DNA from: Bacteroidota bacterium
GTDB lineage: Bacteria; Bacteroidota; Bacteroidia; B-17B0; Aurantibacillaceae
Length of the DNA: 64,000 bases
Assembly (NCBI GenBank): GCA_013297775.1
Contig: JAAFIL010000015.1
Coordinates: forward strand, 1-64,000
Direction of reading: 5' to 3'
Part shown: in pieces, positions 17,534-25,190 of the stretch
Position numbering within the stretch: position 1 is the stretch's first letter
How the letters are laid out: the number at the start of each line of letters is the position of its first letter
Notes under the pieces: generated by a model
Seen by the model: only the letters and a program-made list of their open reading frames with translations
The model's database searches: none
Told to the model about the DNA's origin: nothing
Translations under genes and position numbers: made by a program

Positions 17534-18484
17534 ATGGCTTGTGTAAATCCAGATATACGCGTAGTACGTTGCGGAGACCAGGTAGGAACTGGTGAATCTG
17601 AATCAACTCCTTTTGGTAAAGTTGGTGCTGTTTTTGGTGTAGTTGGAACAATAATAGGAGGTATTACCACGGTTATTACCGTTTCCGAAAAGTTATTAGC
17701 CGTGGTAGCTACATTAGGTGGCGCAGCCAGTAGTGGAGCTTTAGCTGGATTGGCGGCGGGTATAGCAGTAATTACTATTGTAACGTTATACGCTTTAGAC
17801 CGTTGCATTGAAGGCGAAGGAACTAGAGATTGTGTGGCTGGTGTAATCAATGAAATTGTCCCTAATTTTAATTCGGCTTGGGACGAGTTATTCCCTTTTA
17901 CAGCCATGCACACGCGTGTGGATGTGATTGTAAAGTCGCGTTTTTGGAACAAGGTCGAATCAAATAATGCTTTTGTTTTTTGTACAGACGACTCAGCAGA
18001 ACATAGGTCAGAAATTCTTAGGTGTTATTTTTTCACAGAAAGAGTTTGTAAAGCAGCACAGGCAGGTATTATTGGAGCTGGCATTGGTGTTGGGGCAGGT
18101 ATAATTGCTGCTGCTCTTGCGGCTGCGGCAATTGGTTGCGCCACCGTTATTTTATGTTTGTTCGCGCTTCTCCTTGCAGTAATAATTGTTGCCGTTGCCG
18201 CTTTAGTAGGGGCATTAATAGCAGGTCAAATTGCCAAAGCATCCACCGCTGATGCCAATCCGTCAGCTTCATCGGGGGCAGTACTTAGTGTTGGCGACCT
18301 CGTTAGCATAAACGGGAATATGAAGAAGAGAGATGAAGACGACAAAGCCAATATCTTTTGGTTTGCTCGCCAAACCTCCCTGCTAGGACGCGTACCAAGT
18401 GGTATTCGACAACCCTTATCATATTGCGAAATCAATGATTTAATACCCGATAACATGGACGGCTGTTTCTTCCAAGAAAGATAA
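17534..18484 (+). CDS. Orphan cassette protein 3, Cys-rich protein with two Gly/Ala hydrophobic hairpins
   Basis: 316 residues, not recognised. Two long Gly/Ala-rich hydrophobic stretches, at about 27-87 and 175-235, each long enough for a helical hairpin and with glycine-zipper spacing (AGIIGAGIGVGAGIIAAAL). Between them lies a soluble segment, TRVDVIVKSRFWNKVESNNA, with paired Cys. After the second hairpin comes a small beta-rich module (LSVGDLVSINGNMKKRD ... NIFWFARQTSLLGRV), OB-like in pattern. The protein has 11 Cys, unusual for the window. No classical signal peptide. Layout is compatible with a membrane-inserting toxin or a membrane pore, or with an envelope scaffold; the sequence does not decide. 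Confidence 0.65.
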   Translation: MACVNPDIRVVRCGDQVGTGESESTPFGKVGAVFGVVGTIIGGITTVITVSEKLLAVVATLGGAASSGALAGLAAGIAVITIVTLYALDRCIEGEGTRDCVAGVINEIVPNFNSAWDELFPFTAMHTRVDVIVKSRFWNKVESNNAFVFCTDDSAEHRSEILRCYFFTERVCKAAQAGIIGAGIGVGAGIIAAALAAAAIGCATVILCLFALLLAVIIVAVAALVGALIAGQIAKASTADANPSASSGAVLSVGDLVSINGNMKKRDEDDKANIFWFARQTSLLGRVPSGIRQPLSYCEINDLIPDNMDGCFFQER

Positions 18485-18519
18485 TTTTTCAAGTCATAAA
18501 TGTTTAGTTTTAGCGTTTT

Positions 18520-18681
18520 ATACCAATATCGGTTCTAAAGGATGCAAGTTGAACCAGAATTATTTTTCTTTTAGGCGACGAAAAAATTATAGGTGTAGCA
18601 AGGCCTACGGGTATAATTTTTGAGGAAGTATAAGAGAAAAAGAAACTGGGTCAACGTATCTTTTAGAAATGATGTTGGTAT
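18520..18681 (-). mobile_element. 162-bp hairpin element, copy A (inverted orientation)
   Basis: Near-identical, in reverse complement, to 49039-49200 and 57921-58082. All three are 162 bases. The ends are imperfect inverted repeats of about 35 bases (ATACCAAyATC... and ...GATATTGGTAT), and the middle pairs with itself, so the whole element can fold into one long hairpin. No open frame. It sits 36 bases after the orphan cassette and could also end its transcription. Confidence 0.8.
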
Positions 18682-18796
18682 GAAACATATCTGCATTTAA
18701 AAAAGTATTTTTTACTACATCTTTTTTTGTAATGGACCGCGTTGTTGCGCACGAAACACCATGTAATAGAACAGTATTAAACTCAAATTGATTTAA

Positions 18797-18938
18797 CAAT
18801 TTAGTTCAATTACAAGTTCATAACCATACAACGACATGAAAAACGAAAGTATTAGGACCGCTCCAGGGAATATTTTCAACGAAGTAGAACCGTAAGTTTT
18901 AATTTGTCAAGAGATCAAACGACCCATCAAATTGGTAA
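18797..18938 (+). repeat. Dispersed repeat family 2, right copy flanking the orphan cassette
   Basis: Same orientation as 15896-16018, sharing TTTAGTTCAATTACA, GAATATTTTCAACGAAGTAG and AAACGACCCATCAAATTGGT. Internal parts differ by indels. With the left copy it brackets genes 16155-18484 and hairpin copy A. Confidence 0.65.
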
Positions 18939-18991
18939 TACATGGATTAAAAAAATTCGTTTAGAACCCCAATAGTATAACACAAAACCTA

Positions 18992-19021
18992 TTTGTATAT
19001 CCAACAATCCTTGTAACTTTA
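18992..19021 (+). promoter_or_regulatory. Promoter of the CHAT/DUF1501 operon
   Basis: TTTG at 18992-18995, 18 bases, then TAACTTTA at 19014-19021, 22 bases before ATG 19044. Seven of eight positions fit TAnnTTTG. Confidence 0.55.
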
Positions 19022-19043
19022 TACAACCGTAAATTTCCCTACT

Positions 19044-21866
19044 ATGAAAAATTATTTACTGTTATTAATTACCATTTGCATCACCACACTTAAAGCGCAA
19101 ATTAATTTAGGCGACCGCTTAAAAGATAAAGCCAATCAAGCGAAAGAAAAAACAAAACAAGCCGTTCGCGAAAAAACAACCGAACAATGGGAGAAAAAAA
19201 GTCAAGAGTATGATGCTAGCAATTTTAATTACGCCATCTCTTTTTTAGACAATACCGGATTATTCGAGTCTAGCGAAAAAGGCAACATATTTAGCAGCAT
19301 GTTACTAAACTCGGCTAAAGTAGCCAGCGGCGAAGGTAAAAGCGTTGAAGACCGCGCCTATACTAATTTAAAAAATGGCGAAATTTTAATGGCCTCGAAC
19401 CAGCCCGCAATGGCCGAACAAAGTTTTAAACTGGCTAAAACACTATACGAAACCGATAACAAAACCAACACACTCAACTACTCGCAAGTAATTAGTGATT
19501 TAGGGTTATTATATCAATCGCGTGGACGCTATACTAATGCCAAAACCTTTAACGAAGAAGCCATTTCCTTGCGTGAAAAACTAGATAATAAAGGCATGTT
19601 AGCCGTTTCGTATAACAACATGGGCGTTTTAAAAAAAGAAACGGGTTACTACATAGAAGCCGAATCATTTTTTAAAAAAGCACAAGAACTGGCCACACAA
19701 CAAAACGATGCCTTATCGTCGGCATTAATAAAAAATAATTTGGCCATGACCTATTTAGAAATGAATAAACTCAATGATGCCGAAAATTTGATGAAAACCT
19801 CACTAACCGAAGCTGCTACTGTATTAAAAGAGGATGCCTCTAACTACATTAAGCTGCAAATTAATTTAGCCAACATTTACCGCTTCCAAAAAAAATACAC
19901 CGATGCCGAAACTATTTTTTTAAAAGCCATCAAAGAAAAGGAAAAAAAATTAGGCACACATCCCGACTTAGCCCACCTTAAAAGTGGTTTAGCGCAATTG
20001 TATATGGATATGGATAAAACCAACGAAGTTGAAAAACTATTACTTAGTGCGTATGATATTAATAAACGTAAACTCGGTGAAAAAAATCCAGCCACAGCCA
20101 GCGCACAACAAGAACTTGGCAATTTTTACCGCTTCACACGTAACGAAACAAAAGCTATTGACTTATTGCAAAAAGTAGTGAATACTAAAAAAGAAATGTA
20201 TGGCGAGGATCATCCTAACTACATCCAAGCCCTCGAAGACCTTGCCATTGCTCAATCGCAGAACAACACAATTGCACCTGCTAAAGAAAATTACTTAACT
20301 GTCATTGCTAATACCCAAAAATACATCAACACCTATTTCAACACCCTTAACGATAACGAAAAAACATTGTACTGGGATAAAACATCCAATCGCTTGCAAC
20401 GCTTCTATTCATTTGTTTGCCACAACAGCGAAGCACATCCCGACTTAATTAACCCATTTTATAATTCTGCCATTAATACCAAAGGCTTTTTACTAAGCAA
20501 CTCTTCACAAATACGCGATATTATTGCCGAAAGCACCGACCCAGGTTTAAAAGATACTTACAAACAATGGCGACTAACAAAAGAACATTTGAATAGTGCC
20601 TTCCAACTTAGTAAAGAAGAGTTAACCGAAGAGCGCATTAATCTCGATAGTTTACAAAGGCGTGCCGATGAATTAGAGCGCGAATTATCTAGCAAAAGTG
20701 CAGAGTTTAAAGCCTCTCGCGAAGTACAAATTACCAATGCACAAAGCATACAAACCCTCTTAAAAGAAAACGAAGCGGCCATCGAAATTATTGAAGTAAA
20801 CGATTACTTGAATGGCTTTACTGGCAAACAAACATTTAAGGCATTAATGGTTAAACCTTCGGGAGTTAAACTCATTCATTTAGGCGATGCAGAGGTAATT
20901 GCGGCGGCTATCAAAGCCTTCCGCGAAAAAACAATTGAACGTAAACCCGAAAATGAAGCCTACGAAGCAACTTGGAAAGTGTTAGATACCGAATTAACTG
21001 GCGTTACCAAATTATACTTGGCCTTAGATGGGGCTTATCATCAACTTAGCATCAACGCACTAAAAGATTTGAACGGTAAATATATTTTAGACAAATACAC
21101 CATTCAATTTGTGGGCAACACAAAAGATTTAATAAACCTAAAACAAAGCGATACCAAATGGAGTAAACCCAAAAATGCGTTGTTAATTGGTAATCCATTT
21201 TATGGTAAAAACGAAATGGTAGCGCAACTCCCCGGCACCGAAACCGAAGTGAAAAACATAAAAAAAACACTGAGTGCTTTTGGCGTTATCAACGAAGCAC
21301 TAATTGGTGTTAATGCTACCGAAACCAAAGTAAAAAAAGCGAAATCGCCAAGCATCTTGCACATTGCCACACACGGCTACTTTTTGCCCGATGTAAGCAA
21401 CATAGAAGCTACTAAAGTATTAGGAGTTGATGTTAACGCAGCCAAACAAAATCCCTTGCTACGAAGTGGCGTTTTATTAGCTAACTGCGATAACGTATTT
21501 GATGAAAATTACAGGGCAGGCGATGCCGATAATGGTATTTTAACGGCCTACGAAGCCATGACCATGAATTTAAGTAAAACCGATTTGGTAGTGCTAAGTG
21601 CCTGCGAAACAGGACTAGGAAGCGTAAAGCAAGGCGAAGGTGTTTTTGGCTTGCAACGGGCGTTCTTAATTGCGGGTGCAAAAAGTATTATCATGAGTTT
21701 ATGGAGTGTAAGCGATGCCGCCACCATGGAGTTAATGACTTTATTTTATACCAATTACGCCAAAACAGGCGATAAACAAACAGCATTTGCAAACGCACAA
21801 AAACAATTAAAAACAAAATACAAAGATCCGTTTTTTTGGAGTGCCTTTGTAATGCTCAGTAAATAA
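19044..21866 (+). CDS. Secreted TPR-CHAT protease-like protein
   Basis: 940 residues. Signal peptide 1-19 (..TTLKAQ). Residues about 20-60 are a charged Lys/Gln/Glu helix. Residues about 105-420 hold many TPR units (SYNNMGVLKKETGYYIEAES and similar, of the kinesin-light-chain/Fis1 42-residue type). A helical, coiled-coil-like linker covers about 500-575, and a CHAT domain runs from about 600 to the end. The caspase-like dyad is intact: His777 in HIATHGYF and Cys854 in LSACETG. CHAT domains are cysteine proteases; several act in defence or programmed death, but this one is exported. The DUF1501 gene starts one base after its stop, so the two products probably work together. Confidence 0.9.
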   Translation: MKNYLLLLITICITTLKAQINLGDRLKDKANQAKEKTKQAVREKTTEQWEKKSQEYDASNFNYAISFLDNTGLFESSEKGNIFSSMLLNSAKVASGEGKSVEDRAYTNLKNGEILMASNQPAMAEQSFKLAKTLYETDNKTNTLNYSQVISDLGLLYQSRGRYTNAKTFNEEAISLREKLDNKGMLAVSYNNMGVLKKETGYYIEAESFFKKAQELATQQNDALSSALIKNNLAMTYLEMNKLNDAENLMKTSLTEAATVLKEDASNYIKLQINLANIYRFQKKYTDAETIFLKAIKEKEKKLGTHPDLAHLKSGLAQLYMDMDKTNEVEKLLLSAYDINKRKLGEKNPATASAQQELGNFYRFTRNETKAIDLLQKVVNTKKEMYGEDHPNYIQALEDLAIAQSQNNTIAPAKENYLTVIANTQKYINTYFNTLNDNEKTLYWDKTSNRLQRFYSFVCHNSEAHPDLINPFYNSAINTKGFLLSNSSQIRDIIAESTDPGLKDTYKQWRLTKEHLNSAFQLSKEELTEERINLDSLQRRADELERELSSKSAEFKASREVQITNAQSIQTLLKENEAAIEIIEVNDYLNGFTGKQTFKALMVKPSGVKLIHLGDAEVIAAAIKAFREKTIERKPENEAYEATWKVLDTELTGVTKLYLALDGAYHQLSINALKDLNGKYILDKYTIQFVGNTKDLINLKQSDTKWSKPKNALLIGNPFYGKNEMVAQLPGTETEVKNIKKTLSAFGVINEALIGVNATETKVKKAKSPSILHIATHGYFLPDVSNIEATKVLGVDVNAAKQNPLLRSGVLLANCDNVFDENYRAGDADNGILTAYEAMTMNLSKTDLVVLSACETGLGSVKQGEGVFGLQRAFLIAGAKSIIMSLWSVSDAATMELMTLFYTNYAKTGDKQTAFANAQKQLKTKYKDPFFWSAFVMLSK

Positions 21867-21867
21867 A

Positions 21868-23055
21868 ATGAAACGACGCAGTTTTATAAAACGAAGTGCC
21901 TTAGCTAGCGCCTATACCTTAATCCCAGGGTTTTTAAAGCCTTTTGAGTCATTAGGTACAGAATTGTCAACCGAACGTAATGTTGTTATTATCCAACTTT
22001 CGGGTGGCAACGATGGGCTCAACACCATTGTGCCATTTCGGAATGATCTCTATTATCAAAAGCGTCCAAAAATTAGTTTAAAAGGAAATGACATTACAGT
22101 ATTAGATAAAGATTTAGCATTTAACAATGCGTTGCTGCCTCTAAAACCGTTTTATGATTCGGGTGAAATGGCAATCGTTAATAATGTTGGTTATCCCAAT
22201 CCCGACCGTTCACATTTCAGAAGCATGGATATTTGGCACACGGCTAGTAACAGCAAAGAGTATCTAAAAACGGGATGGATTGGTCGGTACCTAGATGCCA
22301 ATTGCCAACAACCTCATGCCGCTATTGAGGTAGATAATCAATTGTCGTTAGTACTTAAAGGTAAAAACTTAAATGGATTGGCCGTAAAAGATGTGAAGCA
22401 ATTGTACAGACAATTGAACGAAAGCTATTTCAAAGCCCTTATCACCGCCACTAAAGATAAAAACCTAACAGAACACAATCAAGGGTACTTATACAAAACT
22501 TTGATACAAACCGAAAGCAGTGCGGCTTATTTATTTGAAACCACTAAACTTTATACCAATACCTTTGAATACCCCAATACCGAATTTGCCAAACAATTAA
22601 AAACCGTTGCTAATTTTATTCAAAGTGGTGTAAAAAGTAGAGTGTATTATGTAAGTCTTAGTGGATTTGATACACACATCGCACAAGCCGATAGACAGTC
22701 GCGTTTGCTTAAACAATATGCTGAGGGCATCAGTGCATTTATTACAAACTTAAAACAAAGCAATCAATTTGAAAACACATTACTATTCACATTTAGCGAG
22801 TTTGGTCGAAGGGTAGAAGAAAACGCCAGTAATGGAACCGACCACGGCACCGCTAACGTTAGTTTTTTATTTGGAGCTCAACTCAAACAAAAAGGATTAG
22901 TTAACGCAGGCCCCGATTTAGCGCAACTCGATGAAGGCGATTTAATTCACTCCATTGATTTTAGAAGCATTTATAAAAACATTATTAGCGATTGGTTAAA
23001 AGCATCAACCAATGGTATTATAGCCAACGACGTAAATACTTTTAACATTGTATAA
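21868..23055 (+). CDS. DUF1501 family protein with Tat signal
   Basis: 395 residues. The N-terminus MKRRSFIKRSALA is a twin-arginine (Tat) signal, so the protein is exported folded, probably with a metal. The rest matches DUF1501, an alkaline-phosphatase/sulfatase-like fold: VVIIQLSGGNDGLNTIVPF near the start, PDRSHFRSMDIWHTAS, GFDTHIAQ and GTDHGTANVSFLFG with His/Asp residues in ligand positions. The family is common in Bacteroidota and Planctomycetes, and its reaction is not established. One base separates it from the CHAT gene, so it is the second gene of that operon. Complete and unbroken. Confidence 0.9.
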   Translation: MKRRSFIKRSALASAYTLIPGFLKPFESLGTELSTERNVVIIQLSGGNDGLNTIVPFRNDLYYQKRPKISLKGNDITVLDKDLAFNNALLPLKPFYDSGEMAIVNNVGYPNPDRSHFRSMDIWHTASNSKEYLKTGWIGRYLDANCQQPHAAIEVDNQLSLVLKGKNLNGLAVKDVKQLYRQLNESYFKALITATKDKNLTEHNQGYLYKTLIQTESSAAYLFETTKLYTNTFEYPNTEFAKQLKTVANFIQSGVKSRVYYVSLSGFDTHIAQADRQSRLLKQYAEGISAFITNLKQSNQFENTLLFTFSEFGRRVEENASNGTDHGTANVSFLFGAQLKQKGLVNAGPDLAQLDEGDLIHSIDFRSIYKNIISDWLKASTNGIIANDVNTFNIV

Positions 23056-23069
23056 AGGTCATAGCGTAC

Positions 23070-23432
23070 TTAGCCATGATATACACGCGACTGAACAATA
23101 CGTCCATTTTCAATTTCGAGAACTTCGCCTACACTCAAAGGCTCCTCGCCATCTACAAACCGCGTGTACTCCATAAAAACCTGCTCATCATCGGCAGTTA
23201 AACGAATCACTTCGTATTGCAAACTCGGCAAACGATCAAACGCCTCTTGCCACCAATTGCGAAGGGCTTCTACACCTCTAATAAAACCTAGTGTTTCAGG
23301 CTTATGCCATTTAAGTTTCGGACTATAATGCTGTGCATCGGTTTCATACAATGCCAATAAAGATTCTAAATCATGCGCATTAAAAGCGTTAAACCACTTT
23401 TTAGCAATTACTTTATTTTCGTTTGCTCCCAT
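23070..23432 (-). CDS. SnoaL-like / NTF2-like small protein
   Basis: 120 residues with the cone-shaped NTF2/SnoaL pattern: KKWFNAFNAHDLESLLALY, a central FIRGVEALRNWWQEAFDRLP, and C-terminal strands ending GRIVQSRVYHG. Members bind or isomerise small polyketide- or steroid-like molecules, or serve as scaffold domains; no catalytic residues stand out. Its first 20 bases overlap the 3' end of hipA on the same strand, so it is translated from the same message. Whether it belongs to the toxin-antitoxin function or merely rides along is unknown. Confidence 0.8.
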   Translation of the reverse strand: MGANENKVIAKKWFNAFNAHDLESLLALYETDAQHYSPKLKWHKPETLGFIRGVEALRNWWQEAFDRLPSLQYEVIRLTADDEQVFMEYTRFVDGEEPLSVGEVLEIENGRIVQSRVYHG

Positions 23433-24666
23433 TTGTTTTACTATAACTTTGTTTCATTGTTTTTTCAATCAGTTTCATAGACTCGCTACTCACACCACAA
23501 GCCTTGGCAAAATGCTTCCAATTGTAAACAGCCGTTTCTACTTCATCTATAATAGTTCGGGCTTTTTTTAGATGAAAGTGCTGAGCTAACTCCAGTAAAT
23601 GGGTTTTATTCGGATTAACGCCTTCACCTGCAACAGTGGTGCTTTGCATACCATGCCCCGAACCCGAAAAGGTTAAATCGTAAGCTGGTGCTAACTGCCA
23701 ATTACCTTGTGCATCCATCAAAAACGAAAAGTTCTTACTGTGGTCGTCGCGGTTATGCGCCAACACATTAAAAGTAGCCAGCCGCAATACTTTTTCATAA
23801 GCCGTTACATCTTTCTCTAAGCGAAAAGCAGCATCCATTAAGTGGCCATAGTCGAGTGCGCTTAAGCGAAAGTTATCGTGCATTAGCCCCGCCGCCGAAT
23901 GTAAATGCAAACGTTTGTTGCCTTGTCGGTCAAATCGTTTGGTGCCAAAAAAATACTGCCCCGATTTTCCTTTAAACAATTGGCAAGTACTCATTTCGAT
24001 ACCGGCAGCTAAAGCCATTTTATAATAGGCATATTCAATGTTGGCAATGTCAGGTCTATCAAACGAAGAAGGAAACTTAATCAGCCAATGTTCGTAGCCT
24101 TTGGGCAACTGGCGTTGATTATTAATTAAATGTTTAGAAACGGGATGATACCCTACCAAAATTTTAGGACGTGCGCCACCCGATGAGCCGCCTAACATAA
24201 ATAATTCATCTAATACATCAGAGGCCGTACCCGCAGTAATGTGTTGCGTAGCTTTTGCTAAATCATCTAATTCAACTTGGAATAATTCGTCCATGTCCGA
24301 TTCTAACTCTGGCTCATAAACAAGTGCGCCCATGCCGCTGTTTCCAACGTAGGCTAAACGGTCTAATACAGTTAAGTCTTGTGCCGCAATGCCTTTTGCA
24401 CTTAATGCGCGGTCTAATAATAAACGCCCCCAGCCATCGGGCAGCGAGTCGGCAAAAACGCCAAATAAGCCTTCAAATGGGAGTTGCAGTGCGCTATGAG
24501 TATCTGTATTTAGTTTAAGTTTGATAGGTGAAATTTCAAGGCCACTTTTTATAAAACTGAGCATGTACTTAAAATAAATTTGCCGGTTATGGCTAACCAG
24601 TTCGCCAACTTCAATTTGATTTTTCCCAAATTGAAGCGATACATTTATTTTTGTAATGTGTTGCAC
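23413..24666 (-). CDS. hipA: HipA-type serine/threonine kinase toxin
   Basis: 417 residues. Begins with GTG whose G is the last base of the hipB stop (TAGTG overlap). The N-subdomain has LFGVFADSLPDGWGRLLLDR. The phosphate loop reads GGSSGGARPK (159-168), with Ser where HipA proteins autophosphorylate. The nucleotide Lys is in HWLIKFPSS, the catalytic loop is NRDDHSKNFSF (Asp307, Asn312), and the Mg-binding Asp330 lies in APAYDLTF. All kinase residues are present, so it should be active. In E. coli HipA phosphorylates glutamyl-tRNA synthetase, causing growth arrest; the target here is unproven. Antitoxin gene directly upstream. Confidence 0.92.
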   Translation of the reverse strand: MQHITKINVSLQFGKNQIEVGELVSHNRQIYFKYMLSFIKSGLEISPIKLKLNTDTHSALQLPFEGLFGVFADSLPDGWGRLLLDRALSAKGIAAQDLTVLDRLAYVGNSGMGALVYEPELESDMDELFQVELDDLAKATQHITAGTASDVLDELFMLGGSSGGARPKILVGYHPVSKHLINNQRQLPKGYEHWLIKFPSSFDRPDIANIEYAYYKMALAAGIEMSTCQLFKGKSGQYFFGTKRFDRQGNKRLHLHSAAGLMHDNFRLSALDYGHLMDAAFRLEKDVTAYEKVLRLATFNVLAHNRDDHSKNFSFLMDAQGNWQLAPAYDLTFSGSGHGMQSTTVAGEGVNPNKTHLLELAQHFHLKKARTIIDEVETAVYNWKHFAKACGVSSESMKLIEKTMKQSYSKTNGSKRK

Positions 24667-24956
24667 TAAAGTTTTGTTTTATTGCTAAAGAGGCTATCTA
24701 TCTCTTTAATGTTATCAATGGGCTTTAATAAATTATCGAACTCAAATAAGCGGTCTAATACTTGCGCAGTTTTTAAAAGCGACTCTAACGAAATTAGTCC
24801 AGTAGTTTCAAAGCGTTTAATACTGCCTAACGAAACACCTGAGCGGCTGGCTAAATCGGATTGAGAGAAGCCGCATTGCCGCCTGAGTGTTTTGTGCCGC
24901 AAAGCTAATTGTTTGGCTACTGAGCCAGAAGAGTTAATTAATTGATAGGTATTCAT
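24666..24956 (-). CDS. hipB: HipB-like antitoxin, XRE-family HTH repressor
   Basis: 96 residues with an XRE helix-turn-helix at about 20-62 (KTLRRQCGFSQSDLASRSGV then SLGSIKRFE). Length and position fit HipB, which binds HipA and represses the hipBA promoter. Its stop overlaps the hipA GTG. The C-terminal tail DSLFSNKTKL is longer and more polar than the HTH core, as in other HipB proteins where the tail is unstructured. A promoter with a palindrome in its spacer lies directly upstream, consistent with autoregulation. Confidence 0.88.
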   Translation of the reverse strand: MNTYQLINSSGSVAKQLALRHKTLRRQCGFSQSDLASRSGVSLGSIKRFETTGLISLESLLKTAQVLDRLFEFDNLLKPIDNIKEIDSLFSNKTKL

Positions 24957-24973
24957 TTGATTAAAATATTACT

Positions 24974-25004
24974 CAAATTTACGTTTTTTTATCTAGATAA
25001 TCAA
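24974..25004 (-). promoter_or_regulatory. hipBA promoter with palindromic operator in the spacer
   Basis: Read on the minus strand: TTG (25004-25002), 20 bases, then TAAATTTG (24981-24974), 17 bases before the hipB ATG. The perfect palindrome TTATCTAGATAA (24989-25000) lies between the two boxes, where a bound HipB dimer would block polymerase. Operator function is inferred. Confidence 0.6.
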
Positions 25005-25127
25005 CATATTAATTAAATAATAAAAAATTAAAAGTATAAAAATACCCTTTAGACCCTTGTAAATAATAGAAAAATTAATTTAACTGGTTATTTTTATTAA
25101 AAAATAATATAAAAACTTAAAAAATAA

Positions 25128-25183
25128 TTAATATATTATCTAGTATAGGGTAAAATGAGCATTTTTAGTTAATATATTATCTA
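25128..25183. repeat. Pair of 15-bp direct repeats upstream of hipBA
   Basis: TTAATATATTATCTA occurs at 25128-25142 and again at 25169-25183. The TATCTA core matches half of the palindrome in the hipBA promoter, and a related inverted stretch lies at 24989-25014. Possible further HipB sites, or simply AT-rich repetition. The remaining gap between hipB and the peptidase gene (24957-25190) holds nothing else. Confidence 0.45.
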
Positions 25184-25190
25184 TAAAATG

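Noticed and set aside
17512-17952. Minus-strand open frame of 146 codons opposite cassette protein 3
   Set aside because: The plus-strand gene has coupling, promoter and sensible protein pattern; the minus frame is a by-product of its Gly/Ala-rich sequence.
19044-21866. TPR-CHAT gene as part of a type III-E CRISPR (Craspase) system
   Set aside because: No effector, crRNA array or other cas gene is present, and this protein carries a signal peptide, unlike Csx29.
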